Position numbers and translations under genes: made by a program | In this document: positions 9,976 to 19,504 of the stretch, piece after piece | How positions within the stretch are numbered: the first letter of the stretch is position 1 | How the letters are laid out: each line of letters starts with the position of its first letter | Assembly: GCF_018531465.1 (NCBI RefSeq) | Contig: NZ_JAHDTF010000017.1 | Location: 1 to 64,000, forward strand | Length of the DNA: 64,000 nucleotides | Reading direction: 5' to 3' | Source of the DNA: Sphaerisporangium fuscum | GTDB lineage: Bacteria > Actinomycetota > Actinomycetes > Streptosporangiales > Streptosporangiaceae | The notes under the pieces: model-generated | What the model saw: only the letters and a program-made list of their open reading frames with translations | Database searches by the model: none | Told to the model about the DNA's origin: nothing

Positions 9976-11166
9976 TCAGGCCTGGCTGGGCTGAGGGGTG
10001 GGGAGGGCGGCGCGGGGCTGGAAGCCACGGGCCAGGACGACGATGACCCCGGCCAGCACGAGCGGCGCGGCGAACGCGAGCTGGTAGTTCGCCGCGTCCG
10101 CGATCCCGCCGACCAGGGCCGCCCCGACGATGAAGCCGACGTAGTTGAACATGTTGACCCGGGCGATCGCTACGCCCGTACCGGCCGGGTCGAGGCGTCC
10201 GGCGGCGGAGAACGACTGCGGGGCCACGACCGACAGCCCGACCCCGGTCACACCGAAGGCCACGACGGCCAGCGGCTGGTTCGGCGCCGTGACGATCCCG
10301 GCGAAGCCCAGGGTGGCCAGCGCGCCGCCGATGCGCACGATCGCGGCGGGGCCGTACCGGCGGACGGCGAAGTCGCCGCCGATCCTGACCACGAACGTGG
10401 TCGCCTGGTAGGCCCCGAGCGCCAGCGGCGCGACGGCCGCGGTCGCGTGCATGATCTTGTCCATGTAGACCGAGCCGAAGTTCGACACCGACGCGTCGCC
10501 GACGTAGAGGAACGCCATCGCCAGGCACAACGGCAGGATCGGCCGCCACGGGAACCGGCTCCCGGAGGGCGCGGCCGCCTCCGGCCCCGCCTCCACGTGC
10601 TCCTCCTCCGGCCCGCACAGCTTGGGCGCCGCCACGACGGCCACGGCGACCCCGGCGACCATGGCCACGGCGAACGTCACCGGCAGGCCGAGCCCGAGCC
10701 CTCCGGCCGCCGACGCCCAGACGGCCCCGATCACCGCCGCCGCGCTCCACAGCGCGTGGAAGCCGGTGAGGATCGGCCGGCCGTACCTGCGCTCCACCGT
10801 CACGGCCTGCATGTTCATGCCCGCGTCCACCCCGCCGAGGCACAGGCCGAACAGCACGTTGGCGGCGACGAGCTCGGGGACGGTGGCGGCGAGCCCGGCG
10901 AGGACGACCGCGAGGCCCGCGAGGGGCTGGGCCACGCGCAGCACCCACCGGCTGCCGTACCGTTTGGCGACCTCGCCGGCCAGCACGCTCCCGGCCCCGG
11001 CGATCACGGGGACGACCAGCAGCAGGATCGACAGCTCGCCGTCGCTGAGGCCGTGTTTCTTCTGCAGGGCCGCGACCTGGGTGAGCAGGGTGGCGAACGT
11101 CAGGCCCTGGACGAAGAAGACGGCGAAGGTGGCAAGGCGCGCACGACGGTCACGCGAGGTAGGCAC
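9976..11166 (-). CDS. MFS transporter, 12 membrane segments
   Basis: A 396-aa integral membrane protein of the major facilitator superfamily, in the group that includes fucose-permease-like and YbjJ-like proteins. About 12 hydrophobic helices alternate through the sequence, and the loop after helix 2 is AGEVAKRYGSRWVLR, matching the MFS loop signature. GTG at 11166 is preceded by CCGGAGGCCCCT, a good ribosome binding site, while upstream extension has poor coding character. The substrate cannot be read from sequence. It lies convergent to iolD, so inositol uptake is conceivable but unsupported; its own promoter argues for separate control. Confidence 0.85.
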   Translation of the reverse strand: MPTSRDRRARLATFAVFFVQGLTFATLLTQVAALQKKHGLSDGELSILLLVVPVIAGAGSVLAGEVAKRYGSRWVLRVAQPLAGLAVVLAGLAATVPELVAANVLFGLCLGGVDAGMNMQAVTVERRYGRPILTGFHALWSAAAVIGAVWASAAGGLGLGLPVTFAVAMVAGVAVAVVAAPKLCGPEEEHVEAGPEAAAPSGSRFPWRPILPLCLAMAFLYVGDASVSNFGSVYMDKIMHATAAVAPLALGAYQATTFVVRIGGDFAVRRYGPAAIVRIGGALATLGFAGIVTAPNQPLAVVAFGVTGVGLSVVAPQSFSAAGRLDPAGTGVAIARVNMFNYVGFIVGAALVGGIADAANYQLAFAAPLVLAGVIVVLARGFQPRAALPTPQPSQA

Positions 11167-11212
11167 AGGGGCCTCCGGGGGGTGGAAACATGAGCCCGAA
11201 TCAGGTTGCGCC

Positions 11213-11241
11213 AGGCTACGATCACCGGCTCCCCCGGTCAA
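11213..11241 (-). promoter_or_regulatory. Promoter of the MFS gene
   Basis: On the minus strand TTGACC (11241-11236) and TAGCCT (11218-11213) are exactly 17 bp apart, close to the sigma-A consensus. The transcript would start near 11206, leaving a leader of about 40 nt before the GTG start at 11166. Confidence 0.6.
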
Positions 11242-11339
11242 TGCCTTGGCGGGCGACGTTACCGCTTCTTGAATTGGGGTTCTGTGAAACGGCTGGGGCA
11301 CAATCGGCGCTGCCCGGAACAGAACCGACGAAAGGAACC

Positions 11340-11849
11340 ATGGTGACGATCGAGCGTATCGGCCCACCCCTCCAGGGCGGCGAGCGCGAGACCCTGCGCG
11401 CCTTCCTCGACTACCATCGCGCGACCCTCGCCATGAAGTGCGAAGGCCTCTCCGACGACGAACTGCGCAGGCAGTCGATGCCGCCCTCGACGCTCTCGCT
11501 GCTCGGCCTGGTACGGCACATGGCGGAGGTGGAGCGCACGTGGTTCCGCCGGGTGATCGGCGGAGAGGACGTCCCCTTCGTCTGGTCGGACAAGCGCGAC
11601 TACCAGGAGGCGTACGACGCGAGCCGCAGCACGCGCTCGGAGGCGTTCGACGCCTGGCAGGCCGAGGTCGAGCACTCGCGCCGCGTCGAGGAGCAGGCCG
11701 AGTCGCTGGAGGTCACCGCCTACAACGCCAGGTGGGGCGAGGAGGTGTCGCTGCGCCTGGTGATGATGCACATGATCCAGGAGTACGCCCGGCACAACGG
11801 CCACGCCGACTTCCTCCGCGAGGCCATCGACGGCAGCGTCGGCGCGTGA
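11340..11849 (+). CDS. DUF664 / DinB-like four-helix protein
   Basis: A 169-aa protein of the DUF664 branch of the DinB/YfiT superfamily. It opens with a substrate-independent helical bundle: FLDYHRATLAMKCEGLSDDELRR, then SLLGLVRHMAEVERTWFRR, and ends MMHMIQEYARHNGHADFLRE. The three His residues (H in FLDYH, H in VRHMAEVE, H in RHNGHAD) sit at the usual metal-binding positions. Members are often thiol-dependent transferases using mycothiol, but this one's reaction is unknown. ATG 11340 follows GAAAGGAACC. It is monocistronic and divergent from the MFS gene. Confidence 0.85.
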   Translation: MVTIERIGPPLQGGERETLRAFLDYHRATLAMKCEGLSDDELRRQSMPPSTLSLLGLVRHMAEVERTWFRRVIGGEDVPFVWSDKRDYQEAYDASRSTRSEAFDAWQAEVEHSRRVEEQAESLEVTAYNARWGEEVSLRLVMMHMIQEYARHNGHADFLREAIDGSVGA

Positions 11850-11905
11850 GCCGGCCTGGGGCCGCGTGCGGCCCGGCCGCTGCGCCGAGGAGTTAGGGTC
11901 GAGAC

Positions 11906-12592
11906 GTGGATGCCGAGCGCGCGGCGCGTCATGAGCGCTGGAGCAACCGTTGGAACGAGCAGGGTGCTCCGATCCTGCGGCAGGTCCTGTCCGGCTTCCT
12001 GAGCGGACAGCAGAACGGCCAGGGCCCGGCTCCGCAGGAGCTGCGGGCCTCCGACGACGACCGTGAGCGGGTCGTCGCCGTCCTGGGCGACGCCGTCGCC
12101 GACGGCAGGCTGAGCCACCTGGAGCACGAGGAGCGCGTCGAGCGGGTCTACCAGGCGCGCACGCTGGGTGAGCTCGTGGCCCTCACCGCCGACCTGCTGC
12201 CCGAGCACCTGCAGCCGCTGCGCGCCGACGGGCGGCCCGTGATGGCGCTGTTCCGCTCCGAGCAGCGTGAGGGCCGGTGGGTGGTGCCCTCGCGCTACTC
12301 CGTCACCGCCGTCGGCACCGGCGTCACGCTCGACCTGCGCGAGGCGCTCCTGCAGAGCAGCCACATCACCGTGCAGGCCACCGTCGTGGGTGCGACGCTC
12401 ACCCTGATCGTCCCCGAGGGCGTACGTGTGGTCATCCCCGCCTCGGCCGTGCTCGGCGGGAAGAAGAACCAGGTGCCCCAGTCGCCCGCCCCGGACGCGC
12501 CCGTAATCGAGATCACCGGCGTGATCATGATGGGAAACGTCGTCGCCAAGTCCCCCAAACCGCCCAAACGCGGCTGGATTCGCCGCCGATAG
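11906..12592 (+). CDS. DUF1707 protein with LiaF-like C-terminal domain
   Basis: A 228-aa protein. Residues about 48-100 form the DUF1707 (SHOCT-like) domain, with ASDDDRERVVAVLGDAVADG and LSHLEHEERVERVYQARTLGEL. The C-terminal half (from about 120) is beta-rich like the LiaF/cell-wall-active-antibiotic-response domain, with repeated GVTLDLRE, VVGATLTLIVPEGVRV and GVIMMGNV. It ends in a basic PPKRGWIRRR. There is no obvious transmembrane helix, so it may act at the inner face of the membrane. The start is GTG 11906; GAGGAG lies about 12 nt upstream, slightly far. Function unknown beyond a likely envelope link. Confidence 0.8.
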   Translation: MDAERAARHERWSNRWNEQGAPILRQVLSGFLSGQQNGQGPAPQELRASDDDRERVVAVLGDAVADGRLSHLEHEERVERVYQARTLGELVALTADLLPEHLQPLRADGRPVMALFRSEQREGRWVVPSRYSVTAVGTGVTLDLREALLQSSHITVQATVVGATLTLIVPEGVRVVIPASAVLGGKKNQVPQSPAPDAPVIEITGVIMMGNVVAKSPKPPKRGWIRRR

Positions 12593-12602
12593 CGGTGCCC
12601 CG

Positions 12603-12646
12603 GACACCACTGGGGGCGGCCGCCTGATGACGGCCGCCCAGGTGTC
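12603..12646. terminator. Bidirectional terminator between the DUF1707 gene and glpX
   Basis: A long hairpin: outer stem GACACC (12603-12608) with GGTGTC (12641-12646), and a 9-bp inner stem GGGCGGCCG with CGGCCGCCC around an 8-nt loop. It lies between convergent genes. There is no T-tract, as is common in actinobacteria. Confidence 0.7.
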
Positions 12647-12652
12647 ACGCGG

Positions 12653-13687
12653 TCAGCTGGCGGTGTCGAAGTTGATCGCGCTGTAGGCGCGCAGCTTCCA
12701 CAGCTGGTGCTCGCTCTCGACCTTGCGGACGGTGCCGGAGCGGCCGCGCATGACGAGGGAGTGGGTGACCGCGACGCCGCCGCTGTAGCGGACCCCGGCC
12801 ATGAGCTCGCCGTCGGTGATGCCGGAGGCGGCGAAGAAGACGTCGTCGGAGGTCACCAGGTCGTCGGTGGTGAGCACGCGGTCGAGGTCGTGGCCGGCGT
12901 CCAGGGCGCGGCGGCGCTCGGCGTCGTCCCGCGGCCACAGCTTGCCCTGGATGACCCCGCCCAGGCACTTCAGGGCGCACGCCGCGATGATGCCCTCGGG
13001 CGTGCCGCCGATGCCGAGCATGAGGTCGATGCCGGTGCTCCGGCGGGCCGCCATGATCGCGCCCGCCACGTCGCCGTCGGTGATGAACTTGATGCGCGCG
13101 CCCGTCTCGCGGATCTCCTTGACCAGCCGCTCGTGCCGGGGCCGGTCGAGGATCACCACCGTCACGTCGGACGCGGAGCAGCCCTTCGCCCGGGCCACGG
13201 CGGCGATGTTGGCGGCCACCGGCGCGTTGATGTCGACGGCGTTCGCCGCCTCCGGGCCGGTCACCAGCTTGTCCATGTAGAAGACCGCCGAAGGGTCGTA
13301 CATCGAGCCGCGCGGGCTCACGGCGATCACCGAGACGGCGTTCGGCATGCCGAGCGCGGTCAGGCGGGTGCCGTCGATCGGGTCGACGGCGACGTCGCAC
13401 TCGGCCCCGCTGCCGTCGCCCACGCGCTCGCCGTTGTACAGCATCGGCGCGTTGTCCTTCTCACCCTCGCCGATCACCACGCAGCCGTCCATGGACACGG
13501 TGTTGATCAGCTGGCGCATGGCGTTGACCGCCGCGCCGTCGGCGCCGTTCTTGTCGCCCCGGCCCACCCACCGCGCGGCCGCCATCGCCGCGGCCTCGGT
13601 GACGCGGACGAGTTCGAGGGCGAGGTTGCGATCGGGCGCGTGCTCACCTGTGGCGAGCGCGGGCGGTACGGCCGTCGGTTCCGACAT
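12653..13687 (-). CDS. glpX: Class II fructose-1,6-bisphosphatase
   Basis: A 344-aa GlpX-type phosphatase, hydrolysing fructose-1,6-bisphosphate to fructose-6-phosphate in gluconeogenesis. Metal-binding motifs are [15 protein letters not shown] near 73-87 and [10 protein letters not shown] near 101-110, with the Thr/Asp of the active site in the latter. Further family motifs are ITDGDVAGA and [12 protein letters not shown] 13687 is preceded by AAGAGGGGCTTGTCACT. In actinobacteria this is usually the main FBPase. The DUF4245 gene lies on the same strand upstream, separated by the divergent TetR gene. Confidence 0.95.
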   Translation of the reverse strand: MSEPTAVPPALATGEHAPDRNLALELVRVTEAAAMAAARWVGRGDKNGADGAAVNAMRQLINTVSMDGCVVIGEGEKDNAPMLYNGERVGDGSGAECDVAVDPIDGTRLTALGMPNAVSVIAVSPRGSMYDPSAVFYMDKLVTGPEAANAVDINAPVAANIAAVARAKGCSASDVTVVILDRPRHERLVKEIRETGARIKFITDGDVAGAIMAARRSTGIDLMLGIGGTPEGIIAACALKCLGGVIQGKLWPRDDAERRRALDAGHDLDRVLTTDDLVTSDDVFFAASGITDGELMAGVRYSGGVAVTHSLVMRGRSGTVRKVESEHQLWKLRAYSAINFDTAS

Positions 13688-13831
13688 AGTGACAAGCCCC
13701 TCTTAGTTGGACGAACGGCGATCGGGACGCCCTGTACTGGACCTACCTGCTTCCCCGCTTTCTAATCCAGCCGGGTGCAACGATCGTAGTTGTCTCACTT
13801 CCGCGGCCGACGGGGGGATACTGTCGCCTGC

Positions 13832-14428
13832 ATGAGCAGCGACACGGAACGACCGGTGACGGTGCGCACCTCGGAACGCGGCGCCGCGACTCGCGGCGCG
13901 CTTCTCGACGCCGCCAGGGAGATCTTCGTCTCAAGGGGCTTCGCCGAAGCCGGGGTCACCGACGTCGTCGCCCGCGCGGGCGCCAGCGTCGGCAGCCTGT
14001 ATCACCATTTCTCCGGCAAAGCCGACCTGTACCTCACGCTCTGGGAGGAGTTCCAGACCCGCCAGACGCAGCGCACCAAACAGGCCGTGCAGGCGGCGCG
14101 GTCCGAGGGCGAGTCCGACCCGATGCGGCTGTTCATCGCCGGCGCCCGCGCCTACCTGGAGGGCTGCTTCGAGGAGCGCGAGCTCGCGGCCCTCTTCCTG
14201 CGCGGCGACGGGCCCCCGGGCTTCGAGGTGATCATGCGCGACCGCATGCGCCAGTGGGCACGGCGCAACGCCGCCCTGTTCGAGGACGACAAGGGCGCGC
14301 TGGTGGTCGTCGTGACCGGGGCGCTGGCCGCCGCCGTGTCCGAGGTGGCCCTGGCGGAGGACGTCACCGCCGCCCGGGTGCTCACCGAGGACGTCCTGGC
14401 CATCATCGGCCGCGTCCAGCGCCCGTAG
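13832..14428 (+). CDS. TetR/AcrR family transcriptional regulator
   Basis: A 198-aa regulator. The N-terminal helix-turn-helix is typical: RGALLDAAREIFVSRGFAEAGVTDVVARAGASVGSLYHHFSGKADLY at about residues 20-65. The C-terminal ligand domain contains ARAYLEGCFEERELAALFLRGDGPPGFEVI, seen in TetR proteins with a TetR_C-type fold. It reads outward from glpX on the opposite strand, with about 145 bp between the two starts, so glpX or itself may be the target; no clear palindrome was picked out there. Converges with the DUF4245 gene at a gap of about 10 bp. Confidence 0.88.
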   Translation: MSSDTERPVTVRTSERGAATRGALLDAAREIFVSRGFAEAGVTDVVARAGASVGSLYHHFSGKADLYLTLWEEFQTRQTQRTKQAVQAARSEGESDPMRLFIAGARAYLEGCFEERELAALFLRGDGPPGFEVIMRDRMRQWARRNAALFEDDKGALVVVVTGALAAAVSEVALAEDVTAARVLTEDVLAIIGRVQRP

Positions 14429-14437
14429 GCGGCCGGA

Positions 14438-15046
14438 TCAGGACGAGGTGGCCGCCGGGGTGGGCGAAGCGGACGAGGTGACCTTGGGCTGCGCCTTCAA
14501 GGAGGCGGCCAGCCGCGTCAGCTCGTCCCAGCCGGCCGTACCGGTCACCACGAGGGTCACGTCGGGACGCACGAGCACCAGCGAACGCTGGTTCTTGTCG
14601 GGACGGAAGCGCTCCTGCCAGCTCTCGCCGAGGACCTGACGGCTGCCGGTGGTCTTGTCGCTGTTGGCGAGCCGGTTGGCGAAGGCGTCGCCCGGCTCGT
14701 TGCTCTGCGCGAGCAGGGCGTGCTCGCGCTTGGCCGTGGCGAAGCCCAGCCGCCAGGTGACGTACCGCTTCTGGTCGACCTCGGAGCTGTTCGGCACCCA
14801 GCCGGCCGGCACCGGGTCGGGCACCCGCACCTCGTACGGCGCGACGCGGCGCAGGTTGGCCACGGTCATGCTGTACTCGACCCTCGGGATGTGCTCGGTG
14901 CGGCTCTGCGGCGCGACCAGCAGGAAGACACCGACGACCGCCAGGCAGACCAGCACGGCGAAGGCGTACCCGTAGAACCCCTGGGTGAATTGGCGCACAA
15001 CCAGGGAGAATACCGGCCTGGCACGGCGGTCCCGCATTCGCGGCAC
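14438..15046 (-). CDS. DUF4245 membrane-anchored protein
   Basis: A 202-aa protein with one transmembrane helix at about residues 23-43 (GYAFAVLVCLAVVGVFLLVA) after a basic N-terminus. The extracytoplasmic domain carries the DUF4245 pattern VPYEVRVPDPVPAGW-like (here APYEVRVPDPVPAGWVPNSS) and ends in a low-complexity Ser/Pro/Ala tail. Function is unknown; the family commonly sits beside glpX and xseA/xseB in actinobacteria, as here. Confidence 0.82.
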   Translation of the reverse strand: MPRMRDRRARPVFSLVVRQFTQGFYGYAFAVLVCLAVVGVFLLVAPQSRTEHIPRVEYSMTVANLRRVAPYEVRVPDPVPAGWVPNSSEVDQKRYVTWRLGFATAKREHALLAQSNEPGDAFANRLANSDKTTGSRQVLGESWQERFRPDKNQRSLVLVRPDVTLVVTGTAGWDELTRLAASLKAQPKVTSSASPTPAATSS

Positions 15047-15084
15047 CCCGGCGCCGATCTCGCACGGCCCGGGCGGTCACCCGG

Positions 15085-15327
15085 CTAGAACGGCGCCTCC
15101 TCGGGCCGCGCGCCCTCGGGGCGCTCACGGCGCGCCATGGCCTCGGCCAGCCTGACCCTGGCGCCCTGCAGCCACTCCTCGCAGATCGCGGCGAGCTTCT
15201 CGCCGCGCTCCCAGAGCTCGATCGACTGCTCCAAGGTGAGGCCGCCCGCCTCCAGGCGCCGCACCACCTCGGTGAGCTCCTCGCGCGCCTGCTCGTACGA
15301 CGGCGTCCCAGCTTTCTCCTCAGCCAC
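15085..15327 (-). CDS. xseB: Exodeoxyribonuclease VII small subunit
   Basis: An 80-aa three-helix protein that partners XseA in degrading single-stranded DNA. The conserved core is YEQAREELTEVVRRLEAGGLTLEQS followed by LWERGEKLAAICEEWL. I chose GTG 15327 because AAGGTGG lies 6 nt upstream; a GTG at 15336 would add three residues. The C-terminus is a short Glu/Pro/Arg tail. It lies 36 bp downstream of xseA in the same operon. Confidence 0.92.
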   Translation of the reverse strand: MAEEKAGTPSYEQAREELTEVVRRLEAGGLTLEQSIELWERGEKLAAICEEWLQGARVRLAEAMARRERPEGARPEEAPF

Positions 15328-15363
15328 GGGAACCACCTTACGGGCGGCCCGGCTCGCCTCGCG

Positions 15364-16575
15364 TCAGGTGGCGGGCTTGGACACGGTCACCCCGACGCGG
15401 TCGTCGGAGAACCGCACGCTCAGCTCCTCGCCCTCGGCCAGCTCGGCCGCCCGCCGCACGACCTCGCCGGAGGGGTGCTGGACGATCGCGTAACCGCGTT
15501 CGAGCGTCGCGGCGGGGGACAGGGCGAGCAGCCGGGCGCGCAGGTGCCCCAGGGAGTCCTCGGCGCGGTCCAGGGACGAGGTGAGACAGCGCCGGGCCCG
15601 GTCGCGCAGGCCGTCGACCTGCTCGGCCCGGCGCTCGATCTCGCGCACCGGGTCGGAGAGAGAGGGCCGCGACCGTACCGCGGCCAGCCACGACGCCTCG
15701 CGGTCGAGCCAGCCCGTCACCACCCGCCGTCCCCTGTCGCGGAGCTGGCGGACCAGCGCGAGCTGCTCGCCGACGTCGGGCACGACCTTCTTGGCGGCGT
15801 CGGTGGGCGTGGAGGCGCGCAGGTCGGCGACCAGGTCGAGCAGCGGGTTGTCCTGCTCGTGGCCGATCGCGCTGACCACCGGGGTACGGCAGGCGGCCAC
15901 CGCGCGCACCAGCGACTCGTCGGAGAACGGCAGGAGGTCCTCCAGGGAGCCGCCGCCGCGGGCGACGATGATCACATCGACCTCGCGGTCGGCGTCGAGC
16001 TTGCGCAGCGCCTCGGTGACCTCGCCCACGGCGTACTGGCCCTGGACGGCCACCGTCTCGACCTTGAACCGCACCGCCGGCCAGCGGCGGCGGGCGTTCT
16101 CGAGCACGTCGCGCTCGGCCGCCGAGTCGCGCCCGCAGATCAGCCCGATCGTGCCGGGCAGGAACGGCAGCCTGCGCTTGCGTTCGGCGTTGGCCAGGCC
16201 CTCGGCGACGATGATCTGCCGCAGCCGTTCGAGCCTGGCGAGCAGCTCACCGATGCCGACGGGCCGGATCTCCAGGGCGGTGAACGCGAACGAGCCCCTG
16301 TTGACCCAGAAATCCGGCTTGACCAGCACGACCACCCGCGCGCCGTCGACCGGCCGGGGGACGGTCGCCTCGTACACGTTGCGCGGGCAGGTGACGCGGG
16401 CCGAGACGTTGGCCACGGGATCGCGCAGGGTCAGGAACACCGTGCCGCCCCGGGAGGACAGCTCGGTGATCTGCCCCTCGGCCCAGACGGTGCCGAGCCT
16501 GGCGATCCACTGCGCCACCATCTGCAACACCGAGCGGATGGGCAGTGGCTGCTCCGGTGAGGTCTTCGCCGTCAT
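15364..16575 (-). CDS. xseA: Exodeoxyribonuclease VII large subunit
   Basis: A 403-aa nuclease subunit. The N-terminal OB-fold (about residues 15-110, including [23 protein letters not shown]) binds single-stranded DNA. The catalytic core contains [45 protein letters not shown] and [15 protein letters not shown], followed by a coiled-coil segment and the C-terminal LERGYAIVQ motif. Length is normal. Precedes xseB and follows the low-complexity gene at 16602. Confidence 0.95.
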   Translation of the reverse strand: MTAKTSPEQPLPIRSVLQMVAQWIARLGTVWAEGQITELSSRGGTVFLTLRDPVANVSARVTCPRNVYEATVPRPVDGARVVVLVKPDFWVNRGSFAFTALEIRPVGIGELLARLERLRQIIVAEGLANAERKRRLPFLPGTIGLICGRDSAAERDVLENARRRWPAVRFKVETVAVQGQYAVGEVTEALRKLDADREVDVIIVARGGGSLEDLLPFSDESLVRAVAACRTPVVSAIGHEQDNPLLDLVADLRASTPTDAAKKVVPDVGEQLALVRQLRDRGRRVVTGWLDREASWLAAVRSRPSLSDPVREIERRAEQVDGLRDRARRCLTSSLDRAEDSLGHLRARLLALSPAATLERGYAIVQHPSGEVVRRAAELAEGEELSVRFSDDRVGVTVSKPAT

Positions 16576-16601
16576 GCGGGCAGCCTACAAACCATCCGCG
16601 C

Positions 16602-17660
16602 CTACTCCCCGGCCTCGAGCTTGGCCAGGCGCTTGGCGTACATCTGGACGATGTCGTCGCGCGCGGTGGTGCTCCGCTCGTACTCCAGCAGCGAGCGGAC
16701 CTGGTCGGCGGACTTGCCGCGCAGCCGGGCCCGTAGCGACGCCATCGTGAGCTCGGAGTAGCCGGGCATGGGCTCGGCCAGCGTCGGGGTGGTCCCGGCG
16801 GGGGAGGAGACCTCGGCGGGCGCGGCCTCGGCCGCCGCCTCGGCCTCGGGGGTATGCCGCACGGCCTCGGCCAGCTTGCCGGCGCCGGCGGCGGCCCGCG
16901 GCTTGCGCGTGCGGGGCTTGGGCGCCGTCGTCTCGGCCTTGGGCTTGGCGGCGGTGCCGGCCTTGGCCCTGGGAGCCCGCTTGGGCTTGGCCGGGGCCTC
17001 GGGGGCGGTCTCCTCGACGCCGGTGCCCTCCTCGACGGTGACCGGCTCGGGGGCCTTCTCGGCGGCCGGCTTCTCCGCGACGACCTCGGCCGCGGCGGGC
17101 TTCTCGGCGACCGGCTCTTCGGCCTTCGGCTTCTCGGCGGCCGGCTGCTCGGCCTTCGGCTTCTCCGCGGCCGGTTCCTCGGCCTTCGGCTTCTCGGTGA
17201 CCGCCGTGTCGGCGACGGGACGCTGGGCGGCGGGCTTCTCGGCCACCGGGCCCGGCTTGGCCGGGGGCGTGGCGACGGCGGCGGGGGCGGCTGCCGCCTC
17301 GGCCTTCGCGGCGGCCCCGTTGCGGCTCTCCTCGGCGACGGCGGGGGCGGCGGCGGTGGCGCTCGGGCGCGGGGCGAAGATGACCGGCTCACGCCTGGCC
17401 GGCTTCTCCTCACGCTCCTCCGCGGCGGCCGGCCGCTCGGCGGCCTCCTGCTCGGGCGTGGCCTTGTCGTCCTCGCTCAGCAGCCGCTTCACGCCGCTAC
17501 GGAGGCGATCGCTCAGCATCAGGGCCTGCCCGACCCCCGTGAGCGCGGTCTGCAGCACGTTCAGGGGAAGGTCCTTGGCCTTCTCCTTCAGCTCACCGGG
17601 GTTGGAGACGGTCTGTCGGACGTTCTTGGCTATGGTGCGGACGATGTCGGTCACTGACAT
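16602..17660 (-). CDS. Ala/Pro/Glu/Lys-rich repeat protein beside ispH
   Basis: A 352-aa protein with three parts. Residues 1-65 are a helical N-terminus (IVRTIAKNVRQTVSNPGELKEKAKDLPLNVLQTALTG split here by its own pattern). Residues about 70-285 are a disordered stretch with repeats such as AEKPKAEEPAAEKPKAEQPA. The last 55 residues are a conserved domain (YSELTMASLRARLRG, SLLEYERSTTARDDIVQMYAKRL). Genes of this layout next to ispH and xseA are widespread in actinobacteria, and some are named lipid-droplet-associated protein; I cannot confirm that here. No signal peptide or membrane helix. Divergent from ispH. Confidence 0.75.
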   Translation of the reverse strand: MSVTDIVRTIAKNVRQTVSNPGELKEKAKDLPLNVLQTALTGVGQALMLSDRLRSGVKRLLSEDDKATPEQEAAERPAAAEEREEKPARREPVIFAPRPSATAAAPAVAEESRNGAAAKAEAAAAPAAVATPPAKPGPVAEKPAAQRPVADTAVTEKPKAEEPAAEKPKAEQPAAEKPKAEEPVAEKPAAAEVVAEKPAAEKAPEPVTVEEGTGVEETAPEAPAKPKRAPRAKAGTAAKPKAETTAPKPRTRKPRAAAGAGKLAEAVRHTPEAEAAAEAAPAEVSSPAGTTPTLAEPMPGYSELTMASLRARLRGKSADQVRSLLEYERSTTARDDIVQMYAKRLAKLEAGE

Positions 17661-17845
17661 GCCGGCTCCCTAGAGGGTCTGTATTGGACGACCAGTCTCG
17701 CCAGACTGTGCCGCGTGAGGTCAAGGGGCGGACGGAAAGGGCCGTCGCACACTCCATCAAGCATAGGAAAGCAGATAAAGCACGCGTGCCGACGGAACCT
17801 GAGCCACTGGCGGCCAAGGAATCGCGGAGCACATAGCATGAGGAC

Positions 17846-18817
17846 ATGATTTCGGAGACCTCGGCGACCCGCCGCGTCCTGGTGGCCAAGCCCCGCGGTT
17901 ACTGCGCGGGAGTCGACCGCGCGGTCCAGGCGGTCGAGAAGGCTCTGGAGCTCTACGGCGCGCCGATCTACGTCCGCAAGCAGATCGTGCACAACACCCA
18001 CGTGGTGAAGACGCTCGAGCAGCGCGGCGCGATCTTCGTCGAGGAGACCGAAGAGGTGCCCGAGGGCGCGATCGTGGTCTTCTCCGCCCACGGCGTCGCC
18101 CCAGCCGTCCACGAGGAGGCCGCCCGGCGGTCGCTGAAGACCATCGACGCCACCTGCCCGCTGGTCACCAAGGTCCACAACGAGGCCAAGCGCTTCGCGG
18201 CCAACGACTACGACATCCTGCTGATCGGCCACGAGGGCCACGAGGAGGTCGAGGGCACGGCCGGTGAGGCCCCCGACCACATCCAGCTCGTCGACGGGCT
18301 CGACGGGGTCGGCCGCGTCCAGGTGCGCGACCCCGAGCGGCTCGTCTGGCTCTCGCAGACCACGCTGTCGGTCGACGAGACCACCGAGACCGTCGCCCGG
18401 CTCAGGGAGCGCTTCCCGAACCTCATCGACCCGCCGAGCGACGACATCTGCTACGCCACGCAGAACCGCCAGACCGCGGTGAAGGAGATCGCCCGCGAGG
18501 CGCAGCTCGTCATCGTCGTCGGCTCCACCAACTCCTCCAACTCCAAGCGCCTCGTCGAGGTCGCCAAGGACGCCGGGGCCGACGCCTCCTACCTCGTCGA
18601 CGACGCCTCGTTCATCCGCGACGAGTGGCTCGCGGGCGTCACCACCGTCGGCGTGACCAGCGGCGCGTCGGTGCCCGAGGAGCTGGTCGAAGGGGTGCTG
18701 GCCCACTTGGCCGCGCACGGCTTCGGCGACGTCCAGGAGGTCGAGTCGGTGCCGGAGAGCGTCCGCTTCGCTCTGCCCCACGAGCTGCGCCGCGACCTGC
18801 GGGCCGGCGCCCGCTGA
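17846..18817 (+). CDS. ispH: 4-hydroxy-3-methylbut-2-enyl diphosphate reductase
   Basis: A 323-aa IspH/LytB, last enzyme of the non-mevalonate isoprenoid pathway, making IPP and DMAPP. The three [4Fe-4S] cysteines are at C20 (PRGYCAGV), C104 (DATCPLV) and C202 ([10 protein letters not shown]). The proton-relay Glu lies in the [16 protein letters not shown] region family context. ATG 17846 has only a weak AGGAC upstream, while TAGCAT at 17834-17839 ends 6 nt before the start codon, so a leaderless transcript is possible. Divergent from the low-complexity gene. Confidence 0.96.
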   Translation: MISETSATRRVLVAKPRGYCAGVDRAVQAVEKALELYGAPIYVRKQIVHNTHVVKTLEQRGAIFVEETEEVPEGAIVVFSAHGVAPAVHEEAARRSLKTIDATCPLVTKVHNEAKRFAANDYDILLIGHEGHEEVEGTAGEAPDHIQLVDGLDGVGRVQVRDPERLVWLSQTTLSVDETTETVARLRERFPNLIDPPSDDICYATQNRQTAVKEIAREAQLVIVVGSTNSSNSKRLVEVAKDAGADASYLVDDASFIRDEWLAGVTTVGVTSGASVPEELVEGVLAHLAAHGFGDVQEVESVPESVRFALPHELRRDLRAGAR

Positions 18818-18848
18818 CCGCCTGAACGGCCTCGCCGGGAGTGCCACC

Positions 18849-18866
18849 GCGGCCCCCGAAGGCCGC
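18849..18866. terminator. Short hairpin between convergent ispH and DUF6542 genes
   Basis: GCGGCC (18849-18854) pairs with GGCCGC (18861-18866) across a 6-nt loop in the 52-bp gap between convergent genes. Small and without a T-run, so only a moderate terminator call. Confidence 0.4.
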
Positions 18867-18869
18867 CGG

Positions 18870-19445
18870 TCAGGCCGGCCGGTCGTCCTTCGACTCGTCG
18901 TCGCGGCGCGTGCCGTACACGCGAGGCTCGAAGTAGCCCTCCGGCTCGGGGGCGAAACCGCCCTCGCCGTCTCCGCGCGCCCGGTTCTTGACCGCGGGCG
19001 GGGCGGCGGCACGAGGGGCGGCGGCCTCGGGGACCTGCGAGCCGCGCACCTGCGCGCGCAGCTCGCGGACGTTCGCGGGCAGCCCGCGCGGCCACGCCAC
19101 CGCCAGCACCAGGGCCGAGCCGGCGAACAGCCAGGGCGCGGCCGCCGACAGGTCGGTGACGAGGCCGAGGCCGAGAGCCTGGATCAGCGACGGCGTCCCC
19201 AGCGAGCCGAGCACGGCGGAGACGAAGGTGGCGCAGAAGAAGACCAGCGGCGGGCTGACCACCAGCGACAGCAGATCACGGGGCTGCACGAACAGGACCC
19301 CGGCCAGGCACGCGGCGCAGAAGGCGAGCCCGACGACCACCGTCGACCCGGTCGCCTCGCAGGCCAGAGTGACCACGAAAATGAGCGCGACGGCGCCCCG
19401 GGCGGTCAGCCTGACCCCCGGTCGCGCTCGCTCCTGTGCTACCAC
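18870..19445 (-). CDS. DUF6542-type four-helix membrane protein
   Basis: A 191-aa protein with about four transmembrane helices between residues 15 and 125 (for example GAVALIFVVTLACEATGS and VSPPLVFFCATFVSAVLG), then a hydrophilic C-terminal tail rich in Ala, Arg and acidic residues. It resembles actinobacterial DUF6542 proteins found near ispH and ychF. Function unknown. GTG 19445 follows CCGGAGGGGGCGACA, a strong ribosome binding site. Confidence 0.7.
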   Translation of the reverse strand: MVAQERARPGVRLTARGAVALIFVVTLACEATGSTVVVGLAFCAACLAGVLFVQPRDLLSLVVSPPLVFFCATFVSAVLGSLGTPSLIQALGLGLVTDLSAAAPWLFAGSALVLAVAWPRGLPANVRELRAQVRGSQVPEAAAPRAAAPPAVKNRARGDGEGGFAPEPEGYFEPRVYGTRRDDESKDDRPA

Positions 19446-19504
19446 TGTCGCCCCCTCCGGGCGCGGTCGTCGGCGGCCCCGCGGCCGGGATCCCGTCCTA
19501 CTGC

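Noticed and set aside
16768-17673. Long plus-strand ORFs opposite the Ala/Pro/Glu-rich gene
   Set aside because: They are mirror images of a low-complexity gene on the minus strand (Ala/Ser/Gly repeats) and have no independent start signal or domain.
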